Source: Vibrio tasmaniensis 1F-187 (GTDB taxonomy: Bacteria > Pseudomonadota > Gammaproteobacteria > Enterobacterales > Vibrionaceae). From it: 18,661 nt of DNA. Shown here piece after piece: positions 7,442 to 13,708 of the stretch. Each line of letters opens with the position of its first letter. The first letter of the stretch is position 1. The stretch spans positions 1 through 18,661 of the forward strand of contig NZ_AJZM02000029.1 of NCBI RefSeq assembly GCF_000272405.2, given 5' to 3'. The notes beneath the pieces were generated by a model. That model did no database searches. It was not told the DNA's origin and saw only the letters and a program-made list of their open reading frames with translations. Position numbers and translations under genes: made by a program.

Positions 7442-7528
7442 TTATTGGTGATTAAGGCCATTAACCAACATGGCAGCCACAGTAGGGATTGTGTATCGCC
7501 AAAACTGACGACTAATTGAGTTACTCAT
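7442..7528 (-). pseudogene. MATE-family efflux pump gene, 5' fragment cut off by the element
   Basis: Too short for routine ORF calling. Minus-strand translation from the ATG at 7528 gives MSNSISRQFWRYTIPTVAAM followed by LVNGL, the typical start of a Vibrio MATE-type Na+/H+-driven multidrug exporter (N-terminal tail and first half of helix 1). The similarity then stops, and three unrelated codons lead to TAA at 7444-7442. A complete MATE protein has about 450 residues and twelve helices, so this is about 5% of the gene and cannot function. The gene follows marR on the same strand and has its own MarR-type operator (7584-7604). The remaining 3' part is expected beyond the left end of the element, outside this window. 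The family call rests on recall of MATE N-termini, without alignment. Confidence 0.78.
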
Positions 7529-7550
7529 TTCTTACTCTACTTTCTTCTGT

Positions 7551-7577
7551 GAGTCGCATATCAACAAGATATGACTC
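7551..7577. repeat. Inverted repeat in the MATE mRNA leader
   Basis: GAGTC-GC-ATATC (7551-7562) pairs with GATATGACTC (7568-7577), a 10-bp stem with a 2-base bulge and an AACAA loop. It lies in the leader of the broken MATE gene, after marR. No T-run follows on either strand, so it is not a normal terminator. It could be a second protein-binding site or an mRNA structure. Confidence 0.5.
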
Positions 7578-7594
7578 GAAAAATTAGTTAACAA
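7566..7594 (-). promoter_or_regulatory. Putative promoter of the MATE gene
   Basis: On the minus strand TTGTTA (7594-7589) and TATCTT (7571-7566) are 17 bases apart. The -35 element lies inside the operator at 7584-7604, consistent with MarR repression by blocking RNA polymerase. With the MATE gene broken, this promoter would now run into the element and read the recombination operon from outside. Confidence 0.35.
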
Positions 7595-7604
7595 GGCTAA
7601 CTAA
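7584..7604. promoter_or_regulatory. MarR-type operator in front of the MATE gene
   Basis: TTAGTTA (7584-7590) and TAACTAA (7598-7604) form a perfect inverted repeat around ACAAGGC. Nineteen of 20 positions match the palindrome in front of marR (8049-8068), including the central CAAGGC. Two near-identical palindromes flanking a marR gene are the classic layout for autoregulation plus control of the linked pump. Confidence 0.75.
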
Positions 7605-7617
7605 ATATCTAAATTAT

Positions 7618-8031
7618 TTACTTCAAAGCTTTATTTAATAATAGGTTTAGCTGCTGAGACTCTTGCTCAGACAAACGACTTTCCAATATCTGTGCCATGA
7701 CCTGATAGATCTTACTTTCTTCTTCTAAGCCGACTTCAGCTTTGCTGGTCAATACGACCAACTTAGACCTCGCATCTTCGAGCGAAGCTTTACGCTCAAC
7801 AAGCCCCTTTCTCTCTAGTCTCTGAACCATAGTGGTTGCTGAAGGCTTTGTAACCTGCATCTCAATCGCAAGATCAGTCAATCGGATCGGTTCAGGAGAA
7901 GATTGAATGACCTTCAAATAGTCATACTCATTGAAGCTCAATTGGCAAATAGGATCTTCATTTACCTGAGTTCGCCATATCTTAGAGGCGAAGCGCTCAA
8001 TCTTTTCTAAATTCTGGTTCAGCATACTCAC
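7618..8031 (-). CDS. MarR-family transcriptional repressor
   Basis: The 137-aa protein has the winged helix-turn-helix of MarR regulators. LTDLAIEMQVTKPSATTMVQRLERKGLVERKASLED begins at about residue 51 with helices and recognition helix, and the Asp-Arg wing (EDARSKLVVLT) follows. Flanking helices (1-40 and 112-137) should form the dimer interface. MarR dimers bind short palindromes and release DNA when a ligand binds, usually derepressing an efflux gene. The two palindromes at 8049-8068 and 7584-7604 are its likely operators. Downstream on the same strand lay a MATE pump gene, now destroyed, so the regulator is intact but has lost its partner. The ATG at 8031 is preceded by TTAGGTGAG, a usable ribosome binding site. 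It lies downstream of nlpI, separated by the nlpI terminator. Confidence 0.9.
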   Translation of the reverse strand: MSMLNQNLEKIERFASKIWRTQVNEDPICQLSFNEYDYLKVIQSSPEPIRLTDLAIEMQVTKPSATTMVQRLERKGLVERKASLEDARSKLVVLTSKAEVGLEEESKIYQVMAQILESRLSEQESQQLNLLLNKALK

Positions 8032-8048
8032 CTAATCAAGAATCGCAT

Positions 8049-8068
8049 TTAGTTAGCAAGGCTAACTA
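8049..8068. promoter_or_regulatory. MarR-type operator at the marR promoter
   Basis: TAGTTAGC (8050-8057) and GCTAACTA (8061-8068) are an 8-bp perfect inverted repeat with spacer AAG. It starts where the -10 box ends and covers the transcription start area, which suits autorepression. It is nearly identical to the operator at 7584-7604. Confidence 0.75.
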
Positions 8069-8095
8069 TTTTAGTGTTGTTTAAATAAAAAGCAA
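8068..8095 (-). promoter_or_regulatory. marR promoter
   Basis: On the minus strand TTGCTT (8095-8090) and TAAAAT (8073-8068) have a 16-base spacer. The operator lies immediately downstream and touches the -10 box. The start codon is at 8031. Confidence 0.55.
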
Positions 8096-8106
8096 TCAAA
8101 AACGAG

Positions 8107-8120
8107 CCCTCCCCCCTCCC
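8107..8120 (-). other. G-rich tract, possible G-quadruplex
   Basis: The minus strand reads GGGAGGGGGGAGGG, four G-triplets, between the nlpI terminator and the marR promoter. It is striking in an otherwise AT-rich spacer. Folding is not shown. Confidence 0.4.
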
Positions 8121-8141
8121 TTGTTTATAAAAAAGGAGCAT

Positions 8142-8167
8142 AAAAAAACCGCTGACAGGCAGCGGTT
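8142..8167 (-). terminator. Intrinsic terminator of nlpI
   Basis: ACCGCTG (8148-8154) pairs with CAGCGGT (8160-8166) around ACAGG. Read on the minus strand, the stem is followed by seven T (8148-8142). It lies 23 bases after the nlpI stop. Confidence 0.9.
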
Positions 8168-8189
8168 CTTCGGAATCAAAATATATCGT

Positions 8190-9113
8190 TTACTTTGTGT
8201 CGGCTTTTTCTTCGGCCTCAGCCAACTTAACTTTTGCTAAGTGCTCGGCTTTAAGAGTAGTAAATATACGACTTAGCTCTAAGAAAGAGTAACGATGCTC
8301 TACATATTCATACACATTGAAAGACACTGACAACTTGTACAAAGAGATCGCATTCGCGTAGTCCCCATTCATGTGGTAACGCTTAGCAAGGTAGAAATAT
8401 GTCTCAGTTAGACGCTGCGCAAGTAACGTGTTGTCACGAGTACCGGTCAAGATCGCCTTAAAAGCCTGCTCTTCAGTAATGTCATCAAGCATAATCGCGA
8501 CTAATACCCAACCCCACTGCTCATCACGGCTCTCGTAACGTTTTTGCAAATCAAGCTTGGCTTGCTCTGGCGTGAGTTCGTGCTGAATGATATACAACCA
8601 AAGCGCACGGAATGGATCACTTGGGTCATCGGTATAATGCTTCGTCATCTCTTCATTGGCTAAATCATAACGTTCGCCGTAGTAGAGTGCGATAGAGCGG
8701 TTTCTTTCTGCGTAAGAGTTTGCAGGATCAAGCTCTAACGTAGAATCAAAAGATTCATAAGCCGCATCAAACTCCCCTACCTGCGTAAAGTAAACCCCCA
8801 AAAGGTTGAAGATATCAGGTTGAGCAGGGTTCAATGAAAGAGATTGGTTGAAGTCGAGACGTGCTAGATCACGCAGGCCAACACTATCGTAGTAGTTACC
8901 ACGTTCAAACAGCATCTTAGATCGAACTTCATCATTCAAGTCCGGGCGCTGTAATAATTGACTAAGACGTGCAATTTGAACCTCTTGCTGAACGCTTGGT
9001 TGCAGCGGCACAGCCATTGGTGGATAAACCCAACGTGAGGTGTTATCTGATGTTGTCGCACAACCTGTCAGTACAAGCAGTAAACACATACTCGCGGTTT
9101 GAAACCATTTCAC
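8190..9113 (-). CDS. nlpI: Lipoprotein NlpI
   Basis: The 307-aa lipoprotein has a signal peptide (MKWFQTASMCLLLVLTGC), lipobox LTGC and lipidated Cys18. Tetratricopeptide-type helices follow, clearest at about 63-165 (FERGNYYDSVGL, LDFNQSLSLNP, FNLLGVYFTQVGEFDAA, FDSTLELDPANSYA). NlpI is an outer-membrane-anchored periplasmic TPR adaptor that scaffolds murein hydrolases and presents substrates such as MepS to the protease Prc. Its place just downstream of pnp is conserved in gammaproteobacteria. The start is a GTG at 9113, nine bases after an AGGAG (9127-9123); the ATG inside that region is out of frame. The length is close to that of E. coli NlpI (294 aa). It is separated from pnp by a terminator at 9141-9169, so it needs read-through or its own weak promoter. 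Confidence 0.93.
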   Translation of the reverse strand: MKWFQTASMCLLLVLTGCATTSDNTSRWVYPPMAVPLQPSVQQEVQIARLSQLLQRPDLNDEVRSKMLFERGNYYDSVGLRDLARLDFNQSLSLNPAQPDIFNLLGVYFTQVGEFDAAYESFDSTLELDPANSYAERNRSIALYYGERYDLANEEMTKHYTDDPSDPFRALWLYIIQHELTPEQAKLDLQKRYESRDEQWGWVLVAIMLDDITEEQAFKAILTGTRDNTLLAQRLTETYFYLAKRYHMNGDYANAISLYKLSVSFNVYEYVEHRYSFLELSRIFTTLKAEHLAKVKLAEAEEKADTK

Positions 9114-9140
9114 AAATAATTACTCCTGTTATGACCGCAA

Positions 9141-9169
9141 TAAAAAAGGGGAGCGATATGCTCCCCTTT
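9141..9169 (-). terminator. Intrinsic terminator of pnp
   Basis: AAAGGGGAGC (9145-9154) pairs perfectly with GCTCCCCTTT (9160-9169) around GATAT. On the minus strand a T-run follows (9147-9142). This long stem should stop most pnp transcripts before nlpI. Confidence 0.9.
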
Positions 9170-9237
9170 ATAACATGCTTTTTTACCAATGGGTTAGAAA
9201 TCACTAAAAAGCGATAGTCCCATTAATAGGCTAAGAA

Positions 9238-11358
9238 TTACTCAGCAGCAGGTGCTTCGCCTTCAGCTGGCGTTTCAACTGCTTCTTTCATGCTTAGACG
9301 TACACGGCCTTGACGGTCAATTTCAAGAACCTTAACTGGTACTTCTTGACCTTCAGTTAGGTAGTCAGACACTTTCTCAACGCGCTTATCAGCGATTTGA
9401 GATATGTGTACTAGACCATCTTTACCTGGAAGGATAGTAACGAATGCACCGAAGTCAGCTAGACGAGCAACTTTACCTTGGTAAATGCGGCCAACTTCAA
9501 CTTCAGCAGTGATCTCTTCGATACGACGGATAGCTTCTTTAGCAGCTGCGCCTTCAGTAGCAGCAATCTTGATTGTGCCATCGTCTTCGATTTCGATTGT
9601 AGTACCCGTTTCTTCACAAAGAGCACGGATAACTGCGCCGCCTTTACCGATAACATCTTTGATCTTATCAGAGCTGATTTTCATTGTGTGGATACGTGGA
9701 GCGAATTCAGAGATATCTTCACGAGCACCAGAGATAGCTTCATCCATTACAGAAAGGATGTGCTTACGTGCACCTTGCGCTTGGTTAAGAGCAATTTGCA
9801 TGATCTCTTTAGTGATACCTTCGATCTTGATGTCCATTTGAAGTGCAGTGATACCAGCGTTAGTACCTGCTACTTTAAAGTCCATATCACCTAGGTGATC
9901 TTCGTCGCCAAGGATGTCAGAAAGAACAACGAAATCGTCGCCTTCTTTAACAAGACCCATTGCGATACCCGCAACAGAAGCCTTGATTGGAACACCAGCA
10001 TCCATAAGTGCTAGAGATGTACCACATACAGAAGCCATTGAAGAAGAACCGTTAGATTCTGTGATTTCCGATACAACACGAACTGTGTATGGGAATTCGT
10101 CAACAGAAGGCATTACTGCTTGGATACCACGTTTAGCAAGCTTACCGTGACCAATTTCACGACGCTTAGGAGAACCAACGAAACCAGTCTCACCTACACA
10201 GTATGGAGGGAAGTTGTAGTGTAGAAGGAAGTTGTCTTTCTTCTCACCCATTAGGCTGTCGATGATTTGTGCATCACGTTGTGTACCAAGCGTTGCAGTA
10301 ACAAGTGCTTGAGTTTCACCACGAGTGAATAGAGAAGAACCGTGTGTACGTGGAAGAACACCAGTACGTACGTCTAGCGCACGAACCATGTCTTTTTCAC
10401 GGCCATCGATACGTGGGTTGCCAGCAATAATGCGGCTACGTACTACGTTTTTCTCTAGAGAACCAAGCATGCCGCGGATTTCGCGCTCATCTAGGTTTTC
10501 GTCTTGTGCGATTAGAGCTTCAACAGTGTCGTTCTTGATTGCGCCAACTTGCTCGTAACGCGCCATTTTCTCAGTGATCTGGTACGCGTCAGATAGACGA
10601 GTTTCAGCAAGTTCAGCAACTTGAGCTTTAAGCTCAGTGTTAACTGCTGGCGCTTCCCAGTTCCAAGATGGAGTTGCAACTTCAGCAGCAAACTCGTTAA
10701 TTGCTTTGATTACAACTTGTTGTTGGTCGTGACCGTAAACAACAGCTGAAAGCATTTCTTCTTCAGATAGGTTATCTGCTTCAGATTCAACCATAAGTAC
10801 TGCGCCTTCTGTACCAGACACAACTAGGTCTAGTTTAGAGTTTTCAAGCTCAGTATTTGATGGGTTAAGAACAAGTTCGCCGTCGATGTGACCAACACGT
10901 GCAGCACCGATAGGACCATTGAATGGAGCACCAGAGATAGCAAGTGCAGCAGACGTTGCGATCATAGTGATCATGTCTGGGTTTACGTCAGGGTTGATAG
11001 AAACAACCGTAGCGATAACTTGAACTTCGTTTTTAAACGCACTTGGGAAAAGTGGACGAATTGGACGGTCAATCAGACGAGCTGTTAGTGTTTCGCCTTC
11101 AGATGGACGACCTTCACGCTTGAAGAAACCACCAGGGATTTTACCCGCAGCGTATGTACGCTCTTGGTAGTTAACTGTTAGAGGGAAGAAATCTTGACCC
11201 GCAACAGCTTCTTTTTTAGCAACAACAGAAACGAATACTGATGTATCGTCCATAGTCGCCATTACAGCAGCAGTAGCTTGACGTGCCATTACGCCCGTTT
11301 CTAGAGTAACGGTGTGGTTACCGTACTGGAATGACTTTACAACTGGTTTTTCAAACAT
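9238..11358 (-). CDS. pnp: Polyribonucleotide nucleotidyltransferase (PNPase)
   Basis: The 706-aa phosphorolytic 3'-5' exoribonuclease releases nucleoside diphosphates from RNA and works as a trimer, alone or in the RNA degradosome with RNase E. It has two RNase PH domains (about 1-140 and 310-545), phosphate-binding and active-site motifs [11 protein letters not shown] (436-446) and [10 protein letters not shown] (490-499) with Asp487 and Asp493 as metal or catalytic acids, a KH domain with GKGG (571-574), and an S1 domain (about 620-690, [18 protein letters not shown]). The Ala/Glu-rich tail EAPAAE is normal for vibrios. The ATG at 11358 follows AAGGA. The gene lies downstream of rpsO beyond a terminator and a long structured leader (11406-11521), consistent with the RNase III/PNPase autoregulation known in E. 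coli. Nothing is missing. Confidence 0.98.
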   Translation of the reverse strand: MFEKPVVKSFQYGNHTVTLETGVMARQATAAVMATMDDTSVFVSVVAKKEAVAGQDFFPLTVNYQERTYAAGKIPGGFFKREGRPSEGETLTARLIDRPIRPLFPSAFKNEVQVIATVVSINPDVNPDMITMIATSAALAISGAPFNGPIGAARVGHIDGELVLNPSNTELENSKLDLVVSGTEGAVLMVESEADNLSEEEMLSAVVYGHDQQQVVIKAINEFAAEVATPSWNWEAPAVNTELKAQVAELAETRLSDAYQITEKMARYEQVGAIKNDTVEALIAQDENLDEREIRGMLGSLEKNVVRSRIIAGNPRIDGREKDMVRALDVRTGVLPRTHGSSLFTRGETQALVTATLGTQRDAQIIDSLMGEKKDNFLLHYNFPPYCVGETGFVGSPKRREIGHGKLAKRGIQAVMPSVDEFPYTVRVVSEITESNGSSSMASVCGTSLALMDAGVPIKASVAGIAMGLVKEGDDFVVLSDILGDEDHLGDMDFKVAGTNAGITALQMDIKIEGITKEIMQIALNQAQGARKHILSVMDEAISGAREDISEFAPRIHTMKISSDKIKDVIGKGGAVIRALCEETGTTIEIEDDGTIKIAATEGAAAKEAIRRIEEITAEVEVGRIYQGKVARLADFGAFVTILPGKDGLVHISQIADKRVEKVSDYLTEGQEVPVKVLEIDRQGRVRLSMKEAVETPAEGEAPAAE

Positions 11359-11405
11359 TGTATATCCTTCATCTGAAAATCTCTTTTCAGAATAAGTGAA
11401 TGAAT

Positions 11406-11521
11406 GCTCAGCAATAACTAATCGCGACTAGTAAAAAAAGACGAGAAGTTCAATCAGACTAAACATCTGCTTTTAATAGTCGCGACCTATTGGCCGACAT
11501 CTGTGACTGTTATTGTTGAGC
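11406..11521 (-). promoter_or_regulatory. Structured pnp leader, likely RNase III target
   Basis: In the minus-strand RNA GCTCAACAATAAC (11521-11509) pairs with GTTATTGCTGAGC (11418-11406), 12 of 13 positions. TCGCGACTA (11485-11477) pairs perfectly with TAGTCGCGA (11430-11422) inside it. The result is a long double-stranded leader ending about 48 bases before the pnp ATG. In E. coli such a stem is cut by RNase III and PNPase then represses its own mRNA. The same mode is inferred here from position and pairing. Confidence 0.65.
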
Positions 11522-11563
11522 TAATTAGGGTGCGAAATAATCAAACAATTATTCGCGTGCGAG

Positions 11564-11590
11564 AGTATAAACTATTTTCTTGGCAAGAGA
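11564..11590 (-). promoter_or_regulatory. Possible pnp promoter
   Basis: TATACT (11569-11564, minus strand) is a good -10 box upstream of the structured leader, but no good -35 hexamer stands 16-18 bases before it. The stretch 11359-11718 otherwise holds only the leader and the rpsO terminator. Confidence 0.3.
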
Positions 11591-11659
11591 CATTTTCACG
11601 ATTAAAAATCAGGTTAACCGCACAGAGAACCTTCATTTTTAACATTAAAAATATAACAG

Positions 11660-11690
11660 GCACAAAAAAAGGAGCATAAATGCTCCTTTT
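11660..11690 (-). terminator. Intrinsic terminator of rpsO
   Basis: AAAAGGAGCA (11667-11676) pairs with TGCTCCTTTT (11681-11690) around TAAA, and on the minus strand the stem runs into seven T. It lies about 28 bases after the rpsO stop. Confidence 0.9.
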
Positions 11691-11718
11691 CTTCAAACTG
11701 TCTTTGCAGACATCGCTA

Positions 11719-11988
11719 TTAGCGACGTAGGCCTAGACGCTTGATTAGGTCTTGGTAACGAGTAAGGTTTTTGCCTTTCAAGTAATCAAGAAGCTTACGA
11801 CGGCTAGAAACCATACGTAATAGACCACGACGGCTGTGGTGATCGTGTTTGTGCGCTTTGAAGTGACCTTGTAGGTGGTTGATAGAAGCAGTAAGTAGTG
11901 CTACTTGTACTTCTGGTGAACCTGTGTCGCCTTCAGATTGTGCGTATTCTGCAACGATTGCTGCTTTAGTTTCTGCATTCAGAGACAT
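11719..11988 (-). CDS. rpsO: 30S ribosomal protein S15
   Basis: The 89-aa protein equals E. coli S15 in length. Typical segments are present: [38 protein letters not shown], and the 16S-binding stretch [24 protein letters not shown]15 binds the 16S rRNA central domain early in 30S assembly. The ATG at 11988 follows AGGAGA. A near-consensus promoter (12062-12090) gives its own transcript, ended at 11660-11690. In E. coli S15 represses its own translation through a leader pseudoknot. The leader here (11989-12055) is about the right length, but I did not find a clear pseudoknot by eye. Confidence 0.98.
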   Translation of the reverse strand: MSLNAETKAAIVAEYAQSEGDTGSPEVQVALLTASINHLQGHFKAHKHDHHSRRGLLRMVSSRRKLLDYLKGKNLTRYQDLIKRLGLRR

Positions 11989-12061
11989 AAATCTCTCCTG
12001 ATAAGAGTAAGTTTATATTTGTAGCAGCCAATCTCTGATTCAGCCGCTACGCGAGCCGAGG

Positions 12062-12090
12062 ATTATAGGGAAGTTTACGAGTTGGTGCAA
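12062..12090 (-). promoter_or_regulatory. rpsO promoter
   Basis: On the minus strand TTGCAC (12090-12085) and perfect TATAAT (12067-12062) have a 17-base spacer. The following bases (CCTCGGC) are GC-rich, like the discriminators of stringently controlled ribosomal promoters. It is the best promoter in the window. Confidence 0.88.
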
Positions 12091-12112
12091 TAACAATCGA
12101 ACTGATGAAAAA

Positions 12113-12149
12113 CGAAAAAAGCGAACCATTAAAATTAAGGGCTCGCTTT
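12113..12149 (-). terminator. Intrinsic terminator after truB
   Basis: AAAGCGA (12118-12124) pairs with TCGCTTT (12143-12149), with further CC/GG pairing inside and a T-rich tail on the minus strand (12120-12115). It closes the rimP-truB operon upstream of the rpsO promoter. Confidence 0.75.
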
Positions 12150-12206
12150 CTATATTATTGATTCGCTTTTCCAGGCTAAGCGCCAATACCTAACTAGGTT
12201 TCAGCG

Positions 12207-13160
12207 CTATGCTTGTGGCTCTTCATCTCTGAAAACAACCAAACGCTTCGGTGCAACTCGGCCATCTTCAGCAATCTGAGCAACACCAACAAACAGTTTC
12301 TCTTCACCACTTGTCATGCGAACCGTACCTTCAGTTGGCGCACCAGAAACCTGAACGGGCATACCGTGCTGAACTAGGTCAGTCAGTTCCGCGTTTAAGT
12401 TAACTTCTGGTAAGTCTTCAACGGCTGTATCCATTGGCATTAATAGTGGATCAAGCAGCTCTTTGGGTGCAATTTCTTGCGCCTGCGCTTGCTCTAGGAT
12501 CTCGTTCAACTGCTCCAAAGTCACCATACGATCGTACGGATACTTAGCAACACCAGTACGGCGAAGCATGGTCACGTGGGCACCACAACCTAGCATTTCA
12601 CCAAGATCGTCGGTAATTGTGCGGATGTAAGTGCCTTTTGAACAATGCACTTCCATCTCAACTTCATCACCTTCAAAGCGAAGCAGTTCAATAGAGTAAA
12701 CAGTGATTTTACGAGATTCACGAGGCACCTCGATACCTGCACGTGCGTATTCATACAAAGGCTTACCTTGATACTTCAATGCTGAGAACATTGATGGAAT
12801 CTGGTCGGTTTCCCCTTTGAAGCTTGCAATGCAGCGTTCAAGTTGCTCTTGAGTCACGTTAACATCTCGTGTCTCTACCACTTCACCATCAGAGTCAGAG
12901 GTATTGGTACGCTCACCAAGCTTAGCGATTACTACGTAGCGCTTGTCAGAATCTAATAGAAACTGAGAAAACTTCGTTGCTTCACCAAGACAAATTGGCA
13001 GCATGCCAGTCGCAAGAGGATCAAGAGCACCGGTGTGCCCAGCCTTCTCTGCAAAGTAAATACGTTTTACTTTTTGCAGTGCATCATTAGACGAAATGCC
13101 CGTTGGCTTATCTAACAGAATTACCCCGTTGATAGGGCGACCTTTACGACGGCGAGCCAT
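12207..13160 (-). CDS. truB: tRNA pseudouridine(55) synthase TruB
   Basis: The 317-aa enzyme makes pseudouridine 55 in the T-loop of tRNAs and also acts as a tRNA folding chaperone. It contains the TruB signature [17 protein letters not shown] (12-28), the catalytic Asp47 in [15 protein letters not shown], and the RNA-binding [18 protein letters not shown] region. A C-terminal PUA-like domain spans about 250-317. Length matches the family (314 aa in E. coli). The ATG (13160-13158) overlaps the rbfA stop by one base (TAATG), a translational coupling junction. It is the last gene of the rimP-nusA-infB-rbfA-truB operon, followed by the terminator at 12113-12149. Confidence 0.97.
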   Translation of the reverse strand: MARRRKGRPINGVILLDKPTGISSNDALQKVKRIYFAEKAGHTGALDPLATGMLPICLGEATKFSQFLLDSDKRYVVIAKLGERTNTSDSDGEVVETRDVNVTQEQLERCIASFKGETDQIPSMFSALKYQGKPLYEYARAGIEVPRESRKITVYSIELLRFEGDEVEMEVHCSKGTYIRTITDDLGEMLGCGAHVTMLRRTGVAKYPYDRMVTLEQLNEILEQAQAQEIAPKELLDPLLMPMDTAVEDLPEVNLNAELTDLVQHGMPVQVSGAPTEGTVRMTSGEEKLFVGVAQIAEDGRVAPKRLVVFRDEEPQA

Positions 13161-13573
13161 TACTCTTCGCCCTTAGACTGAGTTTCGTCAGTACGGCCAG
13201 ACGCTTCTTGCTTACGCTTATCGTCGTTTAAAACTTCACTTACTAAGTTAGACATACGCATGCCTTCTACTAGTGTGTTGTCGTAAGTAAAACGCACTTC
13301 AGGCGTTAGACGGTGACGAATACGCTTACCAAGAGCCATACGAACTGGCACTTCATGCTCTTTAAGAGCAGCAAGACATGATTCAGGTGTTTGCTCACCG
13401 ATACATAGGAAAGTAACGAACACTTTTGCGTAAGCAAGGTCACGAGACACTTCTACGTCTGAGATAGTTACCATACCGATACGTGAGTCACGAACTTCAC
13501 GTTGTAGGATAAGCGCAAGCTCTTTTTGAAGCTGCTGAGACACACGTTGTGTGCGGCTAAATTCTTTTGACAT
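13160..13573 (-). CDS. rbfA: 30S ribosome-binding factor RbfA
   Basis: The 137-aa late 30S maturation and cold-shock factor helps process the 16S rRNA 5' end. It starts with the family's [20 protein letters not shown] and has the KH-like fold segment [28 protein letters not shown], followed by [18 protein letters not shown]. The C-terminal tail (about 115-137) is charged and variable, as usual. It overlaps truB by one base. A very stable hairpin (13595-13625) lies 22 bases upstream of its ATG, between it and infB, and the ribosome binding site there (GTGAGA) is weak, so translation or mRNA stability may be controlled at this point. Confidence 0.96.
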   Translation of the reverse strand: MSKEFSRTQRVSQQLQKELALILQREVRDSRIGMVTISDVEVSRDLAYAKVFVTFLCIGEQTPESCLAALKEHEVPVRMALGKRIRHRLTPEVRFTYDNTLVEGMRMSNLVSEVLNDDKRKQEASGRTDETQSKGEE

Positions 13574-13594
13574 TTTCTTTTCTCACTTAGAAAG

Positions 13595-13625
13595 ATGGGG
13601 GGCTTGGTAATTACCAGCCCCCCAT
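13595..13625 (-). promoter_or_regulatory. Very stable hairpin between infB and rbfA
   Basis: On the plus strand ATGGGGGGC (13595-13603) pairs with GCCCCCCAT (13617-13625), and after a one-base bulge TGGTAA pairs with TTACCA. No T-run follows on the minus strand, so it is not an intrinsic terminator. It is more likely a processing or stabilising element. The adjacent 13630-13680 carries several TTACC/GGTAA repeats of the same sequence as the hairpin tip. Confidence 0.65.
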
Positions 13626-13708
13626 GGTGTATTCAACAACCGATTACCTTATTACCTTTATTAGTAATGTTAGTAACCTTAGTCAATATGTCGAGTCGTA
13701 TAGACTGA

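Larger units (their letters stand above)
1..7453. mobile_element. Right part of a Gamma-Mobile-Trio-type integrative element, left end outside window
   Basis: Seen: a four-gene recombination operon on the minus strand (1118-7291), two cargo genes on the plus strand (200-1073), and an abrupt junction at about 7453 where the reading frame of a MATE efflux gene is broken after about 25 codons. The DNA left of the junction is visibly AT-richer than the core genes to its right. Three copies of an 11-bp motif lie in the last 150 bases before the junction. Known: Gamma-Mobile-Trio elements of gammaproteobacteria carry GmtY, GmtZ and GmtX and variable anti-phage, T6SS-effector or resistance cargo. 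Inferred: this window holds one terminus and its adjacent cargo, while the other terminus and the 3' part of the MATE gene lie left of base 1. The precise end is estimated from loss of MATE homology, so it may be off by some bases. Confidence 0.8.

Noticed and set aside
7584..7604. Palindrome TTAGTTA-N7-TAACTAA as part of the element attachment site
   Set aside because: It lies outside the junction, within the marR-MATE spacer, and is duplicated in front of marR, so an operator explains it better.
9111..9118. ATG as start of nlpI
   Set aside because: The ATG here is out of frame with the lipoprotein; the in-frame GTG at 9113 with AGGAG nine bases before it fits better.
9167..9175. Extended -10 (TGTTATAAA, minus strand) as nlpI promoter
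   Set aside because: It overlaps the pnp terminator stem and has no acceptable -35 box.
9478..10558. Several plus-strand reading frames opposite pnp
   Set aside because: They are antisense shadows of a well-conserved gene with no start signals or recognisable motifs.
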